Shown piece after piece: positions 5,548-13,698 of a stretch of DNA of 16,076 nt. This DNA is from an uncultured Eubacteriales bacterium (GTDB lineage: Bacteria; Bacillota; Clostridia; Christensenellales; CAG-138), in assembly GCA_900543475.1 (NCBI GenBank), contig UQRU01000046.1, positions 1-16,076 on the forward strand. Reading direction: 5' to 3'. The notes beneath the pieces are model-generated. The model did not search any database, was not told the origin of the DNA, and saw nothing but the letters and a program-made list of their open reading frames with translations. How positions within the stretch are numbered: position 1 is the first letter of the stretch; the number at the start of each line of letters is the position of its first letter. Position numbers and translations under genes: made by a program.

Positions 5548-5928
5548 CTATTTGTTATCCCCTGGGTCGTCATGCTGCAGGCTTTGGCGACGCTTGCGGA
5601 TCCCGTGCAAGGAGCGCATATAAGTAAGCCTCTGCTCCGCTTCATAAGCCCGCAGGCGCGCCTCCCATTCTGCCATTAGGGCTGGGTCGATTTGAATGGG
5701 TTGGATTTCTTCATGCTCCGGTTCTTCAGCGTCTTCCCAAGCTTCAAAATAATATGCGTCCGCTTCCGCATCCCAATCGCCGATGGAAACGATCTCATCC
5801 GTGCGCAACAGGCTGGCTTCTATCTCGTTATAATCCCGATCCATATCCAAGCAGCGGCAGCAGTTGTCGCATATCTTCCCCGGCTCCAGATCGCAAAAGT
5901 CCGAATCCCAATCATTTTCCCGTTCCAT
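5548..5928 (-). CDS. Acidic small protein with a CxxCCxC cluster, divergent from lexA
   Basis: The 126-residue product starts at the inner ATG (5928), which has TGGAGGAGC just upstream; the ATG seven codons earlier lacks such a site. It is strongly acidic. C12 is followed by the cluster C20-C23-C24-C26 (ICDNCCRCLD), with a nearby acidic helix (DYNEIEASLL). A tract of D, E, W and Y at about 50-80 comes next, then a helical segment LMAEWEARLRAYEAEQR and a short basic stretch (GIRKRRQS). The cysteine pattern could bind zinc or another metal. I do not recognise the function, and it has no membrane segment or signal peptide. It lies between the recombinase and lexA, ends 22 bp from the recombinase stop (convergent) and shares the lexA upstream region, so SOS control is possible but unproven. 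Confidence 0.72.
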   Translation of the reverse strand: MERENDWDSDFCDLEPGKICDNCCRCLDMDRDYNEIEASLLRTDEIVSIGDWDAEADAYYFEAWEDAEEPEHEEIQPIQIDPALMAEWEARLRAYEAEQRLTYMRSLHGIRKRRQSLQHDDPGDNK

Positions 5929-5943
5929 AATGCTCCTCCATTG

Positions 5944-5972
5944 TTGCAAACAAATGTGCTATATGTTATACT
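5944..5972 (+). promoter_or_regulatory. lexA promoter with overlapping LexA-box-like palindrome
   Basis: TTGCAA (5944-5949) and TATACT (5967-5972) are 17 bp apart, a good sigma-A promoter 58 bp before the lexA start. CAAACAAATGTGCT (5947-5960) overlaps the -35 and spacer. It matches the Gram-positive SOS box CGAACATATGTTCG at 10 of 14 positions and is imperfectly palindromic around ACAAATGT. Self-repression by LexA at this site would be usual for the family, but the box is degenerate. Confidence 0.5.
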
Positions 5973-5995
5973 TTCCTCAACGGATTCCTATATTT

Positions 5996-6001
5996 ATTAT
6001 A
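5996..6001 (-). promoter_or_regulatory. Extended -10 candidate for the small acidic protein gene
   Basis: On the - strand TGGTATAAT (TGn plus TATAAT; hexamer at 5996-6001) is a perfect extended -10 element pointing toward the gene ending at 5548. No good -35 is seen. The transcript would start near 5989 and cross the LexA-box-like site before the ribosome site. Confidence 0.35.
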
Positions 6002-6030
6002 CCACAAATTTTGACCATAGGGAGGTTGCT

Positions 6031-6645
6031 ATGGCAAAGGCCGGCGTTACGCGACAAGCAGTCTATGACTACATCCGCTCCTACATTTCCACCCATGCCT
6101 TTCCGCCCACAGTCCGGGAAATCTGCACAGCGCTCAACCTAAAATCCACCTCCACTGCCCACATGCATTTACAAAAGCTAGAAGATGAAGGAAAGATCAA
6201 GCGTAATCCTTCCATGCAGCGGTCCATCGAGCTTTGTGAACCCAAGCCGGATCTATGCCGCAATCTACCTTTGGTGGGCGCAGTAGCAGCCGGTTCGCCA
6301 ATTTTGGCAGTGGATAATATCCAGGAGTACATTTCCTTGCCCGCCGGTCTCCTACATGGCGCGGATGAAGAAGAAGCCTTCCTGCTTCAGGTCAATGGCG
6401 AAAGCATGATCCTCGCTGGGATCAACCATGGGGACCTACTGGTGGTGCATCGGGGCCTAAAGGCAGAAAACGGCGATATCGTGGTGGCGCGGGTAGGAGA
6501 AGATTCCGCCACGGTTAAGCGGATCTTTTTCGAGCAGGATGCAATTAGGCTCCAGCCGGAAAACCCGTACATGGAGCCTATCTACGCAGGATACCAAGAT
6601 GTGGCCATCGTTGGCAAGGTCATCGCCTTACTGCGGCGGTATTAA
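6031..6645 (+). CDS. lexA: LexA repressor, S24 family autoprotease
   Basis: LexA represses SOS genes until RecA filaments trigger its self-cleavage. ATG 6031 follows GGGAGG closely. The open frame continues far upstream, but that part is a shadow of the opposite gene. The 204-residue protein has the winged-helix DNA-binding domain (QAVYDYIRSYISTHAFPPTV, then STSTAHMHLQKLEDEG) over about 1-65. The cleavage site is A87-G88 (GAVAAGSP), the nucleophile S125 (VNGESMILAGI) and the catalytic K163 (SATVKRIF). Length is typical. It ends with TAA 6643-6645, overlapping the stop of the convergent PLP-enzyme gene. The promoter carries a LexA-like box, so autoregulation is likely. Confidence 0.96.
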   Translation: MAKAGVTRQAVYDYIRSYISTHAFPPTVREICTALNLKSTSTAHMHLQKLEDEGKIKRNPSMQRSIELCEPKPDLCRNLPLVGAVAAGSPILAVDNIQEYISLPAGLLHGADEEEAFLLQVNGESMILAGINHGDLLVVHRGLKAENGDIVVARVGEDSATVKRIFFEQDAIRLQPENPYMEPIYAGYQDVAIVGKVIALLRRY

Positions 6646-7934
6646 AGGCGCATCTCCCCTGCCTTTACAAGGGCATCCACAGCAAACATAGCGCCCATGC
6701 GGCCATGGGCATAGGTGAGGCCGCCCTGGACATAAGCGGTGTAAGGGGCGGTGATGGGGCCATCTGCGCTTAATTCGATGGACGATCCCTGTACAAAGGC
6801 GCCGGCAGCCATGATCACCTGGCTTTGATAGCCCGGCATATCCCAGGGTTCCGGGGTGACGAAGCTATCGATGGGGGCCGCTTGCTGAATGCTTTTGCAA
6901 AAGGCAATCAGCCCATTGGCATCTTGGAAGCGCAGCGCCTGTACGATATCGCTGCGAGGGGCGTCGCTTGCGGGCATGCTGACTAGCCCGGCCCGTTCAA
7001 ATACCCCGGCAAAAAGCACGGCGGACTTTAGGCTTTGCGCCACCGTATGGGGGGCCATAAAAAGCCCCTGATAGTAGGGCCGGTAGCTGGCATCATAGCT
7101 GCCTACCTCCCTGCCCATACCCGGCACGGTCAAGCGGCCCTGGATCCGGTCGATGGCGGCGCTGGTGCCGGCGATATAGCCGCCGGTGGGCGCGATGCCG
7201 CCGCCGGGGTTCTTGATGAGGGAGCCGATCAGCACGTCCGCCCCATAGGCGCTGGGTTCATTAGGCTGGGTAAATTCTCCATAGCAATTGTCCACCACGA
7301 TAAACGGGGTGGGTTTTTTTTGCCGGATCGCCTGGAAAATTGGCGCCATTTCCTGGGGAAGCAGGGCGTTGCGCCAGGCATAGCCCCGGGAACGCTGCAA
7401 ATAGACCACCCTTATGCTAGAATCTTCCAGGGCTGCCAGAACCTTGGGCAGGTCAATGGCATCTTCCGTTAGATCCACCTGCCGGTATTGGATACCCAGC
7501 CGCTTTAAAGAGCCCGGCTCGTCCCCGGCAATGCCAATGGCCGATTCCAAGGTATCATAGGGCTTGCCGGTGATGGACAACAAGGTATCCCCCGGTTCCA
7601 GCAAGCCGGAAAGGGCGGTGAAGATCGCGTGGGTGCCGCTGGTAAAATGGGGCCGCACCAGGGCATCCTGGCATTGGAGGCTATGGGCAAAGACCCGGTC
7701 CAGCGTATCCCGGCCGATATCATCGTATCCATAGCCGGTGGTAGGGCTAAAATGCCGCTGGGCAACCCCTTCCTTTTGGAAGGCGGCAAGGACCCGGGCG
7801 GTGTTTTCCGCTTCGATGGCCTCTATACGGGCGAATACCGGGGCAAGGCTTGCCTCGGTATCCAATACGAATGCAATGCTCTTCTCCCCCACCCCCAAGG
7901 TGCGATAGGGGGTGGTATTGGCATGGTGCTCCAT
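6642..7934 (-). CDS. Methionine gamma-lyase-family PLP enzyme (YnbB/aluminium-resistance type)
   Basis: This fold-type I PLP enzyme belongs to the family annotated as methionine gamma-lyase family or aluminium resistance protein (B. subtilis YnbB); the true substrate of these proteins is uncertain. The 430-residue product shows GYGYDDIGRDTLDRVFA (about 67-83), the phosphate-binding stretch RPHFTSGTHAIFTAL (94-108), VVDNCYGEF with D215, which should pair with the PLP ring nitrogen, and the Schiff-base lysine K241 in SLIKNPGGGIAP. The start follows hfq by four bases, and an AAGGAGG lies at the end of hfq. It is the last gene of the miaB-hfq cluster, as in Bacillus, where ynbB lies downstream of hfq. 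No terminator separates it from lexA. Confidence 0.9.
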   Translation of the reverse strand: MEHHANTTPYRTLGVGEKSIAFVLDTEASLAPVFARIEAIEAENTARVLAAFQKEGVAQRHFSPTTGYGYDDIGRDTLDRVFAHSLQCQDALVRPHFTSGTHAIFTALSGLLEPGDTLLSITGKPYDTLESAIGIAGDEPGSLKRLGIQYRQVDLTEDAIDLPKVLAALEDSSIRVVYLQRSRGYAWRNALLPQEMAPIFQAIRQKKPTPFIVVDNCYGEFTQPNEPSAYGADVLIGSLIKNPGGGIAPTGGYIAGTSAAIDRIQGRLTVPGMGREVGSYDASYRPYYQGLFMAPHTVAQSLKSAVLFAGVFERAGLVSMPASDAPRSDIVQALRFQDANGLIAFCKSIQQAAPIDSFVTPEPWDMPGYQSQVIMAAGAFVQGSSIELSADGPITAPYTAYVQGGLTYAHGRMGAMFAVDALVKAGEMRL

Positions 7935-7938
7935 GATT

Positions 7939-8187
7939 TTATTCTTCCTCCTTCACGGGTTCCTGGTTGGTAAAGACGATGCGCCGCTGGGGCGTAATGG
8001 TGGAAACGGCGTGCTTGTAGATGAGCATTTGCTTCCCGTCCACTTCCGCCAGGATCACAAAATTGTCATACCCCAACACGATGGCATGGTTGATTTGGTA
8101 CCCATTGGTCACATGTATGGTAACCGGGGTCCGCTCCCTTCTGGCAGCATGCAGGAAGGTATCCTGTAAATTGATGGGTTTTGGCAT
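7939..8187 (-). CDS. hfq: RNA chaperone Hfq
   Basis: Hfq is a hexameric Sm-like protein that binds U-rich and A-rich RNA and, in many bacteria, helps small RNAs pair with mRNAs. The 82-residue product starts at MPKPINLQDTFL (ATG 8187), with AAGGAGG six bases upstream inside the end of miaA; a longer frame upstream is a shadow of miaA. Sm1 is seen as VTIHVTNGYQINHAIVLGYDNFVIL (shown here only as a region, about 22-46). Sm2 carries the signature YKHAVSTI (57-64), close to the canonical YKHAISTI, and Q8 of the proximal face is present. The tail is short and acidic (EPVKEEE), as in Firmicutes. miaA-hfq is a conserved pair; one base separates them. Confidence 0.96.
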   Translation of the reverse strand: MPKPINLQDTFLHAARRERTPVTIHVTNGYQINHAIVLGYDNFVILAEVDGKQMLIYKHAVSTITPQRRIVFTNQEPVKEEE

Positions 8188-8188
8188 A

Positions 8189-9133
8189 TTAAACCTCCTT
8201 GCGGAAGAGCCCGCAGGCCATATCCACCAGGGCTTCCGGGGTATATTGGGTAATATCCAGCCAATGGATGCGGGCATCCCGGCGGAACCAGGTCATCTGC
8301 CGTTTGGCAAAGTGCCGGGTCTCCTGCTTGATGGCCGCCACGGCCGCTTCCAAGCTTGTGTTCCCAGCAAAATAGGCGAACAACTGCTTATAACCTAATC
8401 CCTGTAGGGCAGGCAAGGCAGGGTCCAACCCCTTTTCCCAAATGGAGCGGGCTTCTTCCACAAGCCCTTGCTCCAGCATCTGGTCCACCCGCTGCTCGAT
8501 GCGGGCATATAGCAAAGGCCTAGGCATGGTAAGCCCCACCATGGTAAGCGCATAGGGGCACGGCGCAGAGGCAGTTTGAGAAAAGGCTGCGCCAATGGGC
8601 TTTCCGGTGAGCTGCTTGACCTCTAACGCGCGAACGATCCGCTTGATGTCGTTGGGGTGTAGCCGCTGGGCAGAAGCAGGGTCCTCTTGCTGAAGCTTGG
8701 CGTATAGGCTGCCGGGCTCCCGCTGCTCCTGGGCTTGCAGGGCTTGGCGCAGGGTTTCATCCCCTGGGGTTTCTGTAAAATCCAGCGGACTGGTCAGGGC
8801 GGAAATATACAACCCCGTCCCCCCCACCACCAGCGGAAAGATATGGGCTTGCTGCAATCTGCGGATGATGGCCGTTGCTTGCTGCTGGTAGGCAGCCACG
8901 CTGAATTTTGCTCCATCTACTTCGGCTACATCCAGCATATGATGGGGGACCCCCTCCATCTCTTCGCGGGTGGGTTTGGCAGATCCAATGTCCAGCCCTC
9001 GATAGATCTGAATGGAATCTGCGGAGATGACCTCCCCGCCCAGGCGTTTTGCCACCTGCACCCCCAAGCTGGTCTTGCCGCTGGCGGTAGGCCCCAGGAT
9101 GATCCCTAGGGGCGCTTTGTTTGTCTGTTCCAT
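8189..9133 (-). CDS. miaA: tRNA dimethylallyltransferase MiaA
   Basis: MiaA transfers a dimethylallyl group to N6 of A37 in tRNAs reading UNN codons, giving i6A; MiaB, encoded upstream in the same cluster, then makes ms2i6A. The product of 314 residues from ATG 9133 begins MEQTNKAPLGII and has the P-loop GPTASGKT (14-21), ADSIQIYRGLDIGSAKPT, the HHMLD motif (GVPHHMLDVAE), VVGGTGLYISAL and FAKRQMTWFRRDARIHWLD. A TTG start 11 codons earlier is possible but lies inside mutL and would lengthen the N-terminus beyond the family norm. The upstream ribosome site is weak, with four bases between the mutL stop and this ATG, so coupling is likely. Confidence 0.94.
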   Translation of the reverse strand: MEQTNKAPLGIILGPTASGKTSLGVQVAKRLGGEVISADSIQIYRGLDIGSAKPTREEMEGVPHHMLDVAEVDGAKFSVAAYQQQATAIIRRLQQAHIFPLVVGGTGLYISALTSPLDFTETPGDETLRQALQAQEQREPGSLYAKLQQEDPASAQRLHPNDIKRIVRALEVKQLTGKPIGAAFSQTASAPCPYALTMVGLTMPRPLLYARIEQRVDQMLEQGLVEEARSIWEKGLDPALPALQGLGYKQLFAYFAGNTSLEAAVAAIKQETRHFAKRQMTWFRRDARIHWLDITQYTPEALVDMACGLFRKEV

Positions 9134-9137
9134 ATGG

Positions 9138-11057
9138 TTATAATACCCGCTTAAAGAGCTTTTCAAATTCCAACCGGGTCATCTGGATCATCACAGGTCG
9201 GCCGTGGGGGCAAGTCATGGGAACCCCTTGGGCCGCATATTGGGCCAACAACGCCTCGATCTCATCCGGCGCCAGCCTATCCCCCGCCTTGACGGCATGT
9301 TTGCAGGCCATCTGGATAAGGGCGCCTCGCTTAAGATCCGTCGCCCGCACGCTGCCTTGGCGTTCCAGATACGCCAACGCCTCCCGAAGGAAGTCTCCAG
9401 CATCCGCCCCTTCTCCCATAAAGGAAGGGACTGCCAAGATCCGCACGGTAAGGGCGCCAAACTCCTGGAGCTGGAATCCCAGCTCCTCAAAGGCAGCTAG
9501 GTTATCCAGCAGCAGGGCGAAGGGGCCCGGCTGAAGTTTGACCTGGATGGGCAGCAACAGCATCTGGGACGCGCCGGCCAGTTGGCCGGCCATGAGGGAT
9601 TCATACAGCCTACGCTCATGGGCTGCGTGCTGATCGATGAAGAATACCCGATCCCCCTGCTGTACCGCCCAGTAGCATTCGAATAATTGCCCCACCACCC
9701 GATAGGGCGCAATGCCAAAGTCCATAGCTTCCTGGACAGGCGGCTCTGCCGGTTCTGGCGGAAGGACCTCCTGCTGGGGCGCAGGCGTCACCGGGGATTG
9801 GGACGCTGGTTCGTTGGCATATCCCTTTGGCGAAAGTATGGGCAAAGCCTCCCGTCGCCATTCTTGGGACACCCCCGGTTCCCCTAATAACCCATCGAAT
9901 TGGGAGGTGGTACGAGCTGTTCCCAGCTTTTCCTGCAATTCCTTCAGCTCTGCGGTGGACATGGTGGAAAAGGCAGAGCCGGGGGTTGGCTTCTCCTTGT
10001 TTTCTTCGGGGAAATGGCTGACCATTTTGCGGAAGGGGGCTACGTCCGTTTCCCGAACCAAGGGGGCAACGGTATCCCCCAGGGCCATGCGGGTGGCAAC
10101 GGTCACAGCCCGGAATACCTGCTCTTCGTCCTTAAAACGGACTTCCATCTTTTGGGGATGCACGTTCACATCCACGGCTTCCCAGGGGATGCTGAGATCC
10201 AGCACATAGAAGGGGAACTTTCCGCTCATGAGCCGGGTCTCAAAGGCCCGCTGCACCGCAAAAGAGATCCGCTGGGAACGAATATACCGGCCGTTCACAA
10301 ACAGGGATTGGTGCAAGCGGTTGGGCCGGGCTAGCTGCTCGGTGCCTACAAAGCCGGAAACCTCCAGTTGGCCGTAGCGGTAGCTGACAGGCCGAAGGTT
10401 GGCCAGCACCTCGCTGCCGTATACGCAGTGTATGGCATGTTTTAGCTGGCCGTCCCCGGCGCTTTGGTAGACCTGCTTGCCGCTGTTTAGGAAGCGAAAG
10501 GAAATATGGGGCTTGGCCAGGATGATGCGGGACAATAGATCCCCAATGGCAGCGGCTTCCGCCCGCTGGCTTTTCAAAAACTTCCTGCGGGCGGGCACGT
10601 TATAAAATACGTCCTCTACCTCAATGCTGGTGCCCCCGGCGCAGGCGGCCGGTTGGCAGGAGCGCACCTCGCCCCCATGGATCACGATGTTGGTGCCGGA
10701 TTCCGCCTGCTGGGTACGGGTGGTCAAAGATACCTTAGATACCGCTGCAATGGACGCCAAGGCTTCCCCCCGGAATCCCAAAGTCTGGATCTGGTCCAGA
10801 TCCGCCGCGCTGGCGATCTTGCTGGTGGCATGGCGTAAAAAGGCCACGGGCACCTGGTCGGCTTCGATACCGGCGCCATTGTCCGTTACCCGCAAATAGG
10901 ATATCCCGCCCTCTTGGATCTCCACCGTGATGGTGGTAGCGCCTGCGTCGATGGCGTTTTCCACCAGCTCCTTCACAATGGAAGCTGGCCGTTCCACCAC
11001 CTCGCCGGCAGCGATCTGGTTGGCGATCTGTTGGCTTAATACCTGGATCTTTTGCAT
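9138..11057 (-). CDS. mutL: DNA mismatch repair protein MutL
   Basis: MutL links mismatch recognition by MutS to strand removal. The N-terminal GHKL ATPase shows E30 and N34 (KELVENAIDAGA), DNGAG (59-63) and GFRGEAL (94-100). A proline- and glutamine-rich linker spans about 340-445. The C-terminal domain has the endonuclease motif DQHAAHERRLYE (475-486), so this is the nicking type found in bacteria without MutH. It also has a possible clamp motif QVKLQP (506-511), ACKHAVKAGD and the metal-binding TCPHGRP. The 639 residues are a normal length. It starts three bases after the mutS stop without its own strong ribosome site, so translation is probably coupled to mutS. Confidence 0.96.
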   Translation of the reverse strand: MQKIQVLSQQIANQIAAGEVVERPASIVKELVENAIDAGATTITVEIQEGGISYLRVTDNGAGIEADQVPVAFLRHATSKIASAADLDQIQTLGFRGEALASIAAVSKVSLTTRTQQAESGTNIVIHGGEVRSCQPAACAGGTSIEVEDVFYNVPARRKFLKSQRAEAAAIGDLLSRIILAKPHISFRFLNSGKQVYQSAGDGQLKHAIHCVYGSEVLANLRPVSYRYGQLEVSGFVGTEQLARPNRLHQSLFVNGRYIRSQRISFAVQRAFETRLMSGKFPFYVLDLSIPWEAVDVNVHPQKMEVRFKDEEQVFRAVTVATRMALGDTVAPLVRETDVAPFRKMVSHFPEENKEKPTPGSAFSTMSTAELKELQEKLGTARTTSQFDGLLGEPGVSQEWRREALPILSPKGYANEPASQSPVTPAPQQEVLPPEPAEPPVQEAMDFGIAPYRVVGQLFECYWAVQQGDRVFFIDQHAAHERRLYESLMAGQLAGASQMLLLPIQVKLQPGPFALLLDNLAAFEELGFQLQEFGALTVRILAVPSFMGEGADAGDFLREALAYLERQGSVRATDLKRGALIQMACKHAVKAGDRLAPDEIEALLAQYAAQGVPMTCPHGRPVMIQMTRLEFEKLFKRVL

Positions 11058-11060
11058 GAA

Positions 11061-13676
11061 TTACCGCAGCTTTGCACGCATGTGCAGGTCGTAAAGGGTA
11101 TTAAGGGCCTCCATGGGGGTCAGGGCGTTGATGTCCAACCCTTGCAGGTCCTTGATGATGTCATCGGAGCCGGCAGAGCCGAACAGGGTCAATTGCTGAT
11201 CCGGTTCCTCCCCCTGGGCCGATTCTAAAATGGCCCGGTGGTTGATATCCGAAGCCTCCAACTGGGCCAGGATCTCCTTAGCCCGGGCGATCACCTCATC
11301 GGGCAGCCCGGCCAGCCTAGCCACCTGGATGCCAAAGCTCTTATCCGCGCCCCCTCGGACGATTTTGCGTAGGAAGATGATATCCTCCCCCACCTCTTTC
11401 ACCGAGACCCTGTAGTTTTTAACGCCGGGGATCTTGCCTTCCAGCTCTGTCAGCTCGTGATAGTGGGTGGCAAACAGGGTCTTGGCGCCGCACTTTCCCC
11501 GGTCTGCAATGTGCTCCAGCACCGCCCAAGCGATGCTCAGGCCATCGAAGGTACTGGTGCCCCGGCCGATCTCGTCGATGATGAGGAGGCTGTTTTCTGT
11601 GGCATGGCGCAGGATGTTGCTCATCTCGCTCATTTCCACCATAAAGGTGCTTTGTCCTGCGGCCAAGCTATCAGAAGCGCCGATCCGGGTAAAGATCCGA
11701 TCCGTAATGGGGATGGACGCGGCGGTGGCGGGAACGAAACTGCCGATATGGGCCATTAAGGTGATCAGGGCCACCTGGCGCATATAGGTGCTCTTGCCCG
11801 CCATATTGGGGCCTGTAAGGATCAAAAGCCGGTTATCCCGTTTATCCAGCAGGGTGTTGTTGGGAATAAATCCCCCCTTCATCCCCTGCTCCACCACAGG
11901 ATGGCGGCCGCCAGTGATCTCCAGCCGGCCCTTCATTTGCAGTTGGGGCCGGGTATAGCCGTGCAGGAACGCCGCCTGGGCCAAGCTATAGTAGGCGTCC
12001 AGGGTGGAAAGCAGCCGGGCGTTCTCCTGCAAGCGTTCCATGCAGGCGCCAAGGGTCTGGCGGATCTCCAAAAAGAGGGTGTATTCTAAGGCAATGGCCT
12101 TCTCCTCTGCTCCCAGGATGGTATCCTCCAGTTCCTTTAGCTCCGGGGTGATATAGCGTTCGCAATTGGCCAGGGTCTGCTTGCGCTGGTAGGAATAGGG
12201 CACCTGATCCGCAGCGGCCCGGCTTACCTCGATATAGTATCCGAATACCCGGTTATAGCCGATCTTTAGGGTCTTGATGCCGGTGCTAGCCCGCTCGTCG
12301 GCCTCCATTTTGGAAAGCCAATCCTTGCCGTTGCGGGAGGCGGCCCGGTAGGCATCCAACTTTTCGTCGTAGCCGTCCCGGATAAAGCCCCCCTCCTTTA
12401 CGCTCACCGGCACATCGTCGTCGATGGCCCGGCGAAGCAGGGTTGCGATATCCTCCATGGGGTCTAAAGCATCCCGAATGCGCCCCAATTCCCCGGAATG
12501 CAGCATCCCCAGGATAGGCAGCAGCTCGGGTATCCGCTCCAGGGAACGGGCTAAAGCCTGGCAGTCCCTGGCGTTTACAGAGCCATAGGCGATACGGCTG
12601 CACAGCCGTTCGATGTCATATACCGAGGAAAGAGCTTTGCCCAGGGCATCCCGTTCCACGGGATGGGAATAGAGGGCCTCCACTGCGTCCAGCCGGCTGT
12701 TGATGATGGCAATATTCTGTAAGGGCTGTTCGATCCAGGCCCGCAGCTTGCGGCCGCCCATGGCGGTAGCGGTCTGATCCAGAAGGTATAGCAGGGTATG
12801 TTTTTTGCTTCCATCCGCCCGCAAAGGGGTAGTCAGCTCCAGATTCCGGCGGGAGGCGGCGTCGATGCGCATATATTTGCCTGGGGAAACCACCCGGACG
12901 TTACGGATGTGGGTCAAAGCATTCTTCTGGGTGTCTTCCAAATAGGACAGCAACGCCCCAGCGGCGGAAATGCCACAAGTGATCCCATCGCAGCCCAATT
13001 CCTTAAGGTTAGCCTTTTGGAAATGCCGCAGCATACGGCTTCCTGCCAGGCTTTCGTCAAAGGCGTCGCTGCCTAGGCACTGGAGATAATAGCTGCTTTG
13101 CAGCCGCTTTACCAACAGCTCCTGCAAAAACAAGGCGTCGTTTGCCACCAGTTCCGTTGGCTGGATCCGGGCCAGCTCGTCCATCAGCTCACCCGCCCAG
13201 TTGCTCCCGTGGAGTTCCAGCACATAAAACCCGCCGGTGGATACATCGCAATAGGCCATGCCCAGATCCGTTTCAGATAGATATAGGGCCGCCAAATAAT
13301 TGTTTTCCCGCTCGGAAAGCATGCTTTCTTCAATGACTGTACCCGGCGTGATCACCCGGATCACATCCCGTTCCACCAGGCCTTTGCTCTCCTTTGGATC
13401 GGTCATCTGCTCGCAGATGGCCACCTTATAGCCCTTGGAAATAAGCCGGTTTACATACATTTCCACCGCGTGGAAGGGTACGCCGCACATGGGCGCACGC
13501 TCAGCAAGGCCGCAATCCCGCCCCGTGAGCACGATTTCCAGCTCCTTGGAGGCGGTGAGGGCGTCCTCGAAAAACATCTCATAGAAATCTCCCAGCCGAT
13601 ACATCAGGATGCAGTCCGGATATTGCTCCTTTACCTGCATGTATTGCTGCATCATAGGGGTCAGTTTCGCGGGCAT
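11061..13676 (-). CDS. mutS: DNA mismatch repair protein MutS
   Basis: MutS detects mismatches and small loops and recruits MutL in an ATP-dependent way. The 871-residue protein is full length. The mismatch-reading motif is F31-Y32-E33 in RLGDFYEMFFEDA, the Walker A is TGPNMAGKST (621-630), and the Walker B is LLIIDEIGRGTSTFDG (D701, E702). GASDSLAAGQSTFMVEM (about 667-683) is the N-2/signature region, and ATHYHELT follows. Near the C-terminus QQLTLFG fits the beta-clamp-binding consensus. The start has AGGAGA just before ATG, in the 22-bp gap after the ylbF/ymcA-family gene. mutS and mutL are adjacent, as in Bacillus. Confidence 0.97.
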   Translation of the reverse strand: MPAKLTPMMQQYMQVKEQYPDCILMYRLGDFYEMFFEDALTASKELEIVLTGRDCGLAERAPMCGVPFHAVEMYVNRLISKGYKVAICEQMTDPKESKGLVERDVIRVITPGTVIEESMLSERENNYLAALYLSETDLGMAYCDVSTGGFYVLELHGSNWAGELMDELARIQPTELVANDALFLQELLVKRLQSSYYLQCLGSDAFDESLAGSRMLRHFQKANLKELGCDGITCGISAAGALLSYLEDTQKNALTHIRNVRVVSPGKYMRIDAASRRNLELTTPLRADGSKKHTLLYLLDQTATAMGGRKLRAWIEQPLQNIAIINSRLDAVEALYSHPVERDALGKALSSVYDIERLCSRIAYGSVNARDCQALARSLERIPELLPILGMLHSGELGRIRDALDPMEDIATLLRRAIDDDVPVSVKEGGFIRDGYDEKLDAYRAASRNGKDWLSKMEADERASTGIKTLKIGYNRVFGYYIEVSRAAADQVPYSYQRKQTLANCERYITPELKELEDTILGAEEKAIALEYTLFLEIRQTLGACMERLQENARLLSTLDAYYSLAQAAFLHGYTRPQLQMKGRLEITGGRHPVVEQGMKGGFIPNNTLLDKRDNRLLILTGPNMAGKSTYMRQVALITLMAHIGSFVPATAASIPITDRIFTRIGASDSLAAGQSTFMVEMSEMSNILRHATENSLLIIDEIGRGTSTFDGLSIAWAVLEHIADRGKCGAKTLFATHYHELTELEGKIPGVKNYRVSVKEVGEDIIFLRKIVRGGADKSFGIQVARLAGLPDEVIARAKEILAQLEASDINHRAILESAQGEEPDQQLTLFGSAGSDDIIKDLQGLDINALTPMEALNTLYDLHMRAKLR

Positions 13677-13698
13677 AGGTCTCCTATTCTCAGTTTTT

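Noticed and set aside
5692..6030. A 113-codon N-terminal extension of lexA in the same open frame
   Set aside because: The true start at 6031 has a strong ribosome site and gives the normal LexA length. The upstream part lies over the opposite-strand acidic protein and the promoter.
7035..7472. 145-codon + strand ORF opposite the PLP-enzyme gene
   Set aside because: It is the shadow of a strongly recognisable gene on the other strand, with no ribosome site or family features.
9134..9166. TTG start for miaA 11 codons upstream
   Set aside because: It lies within mutL, lacks a good ribosome site and makes the N-terminus longer than usual before the P-loop. It is kept only as an alternative.
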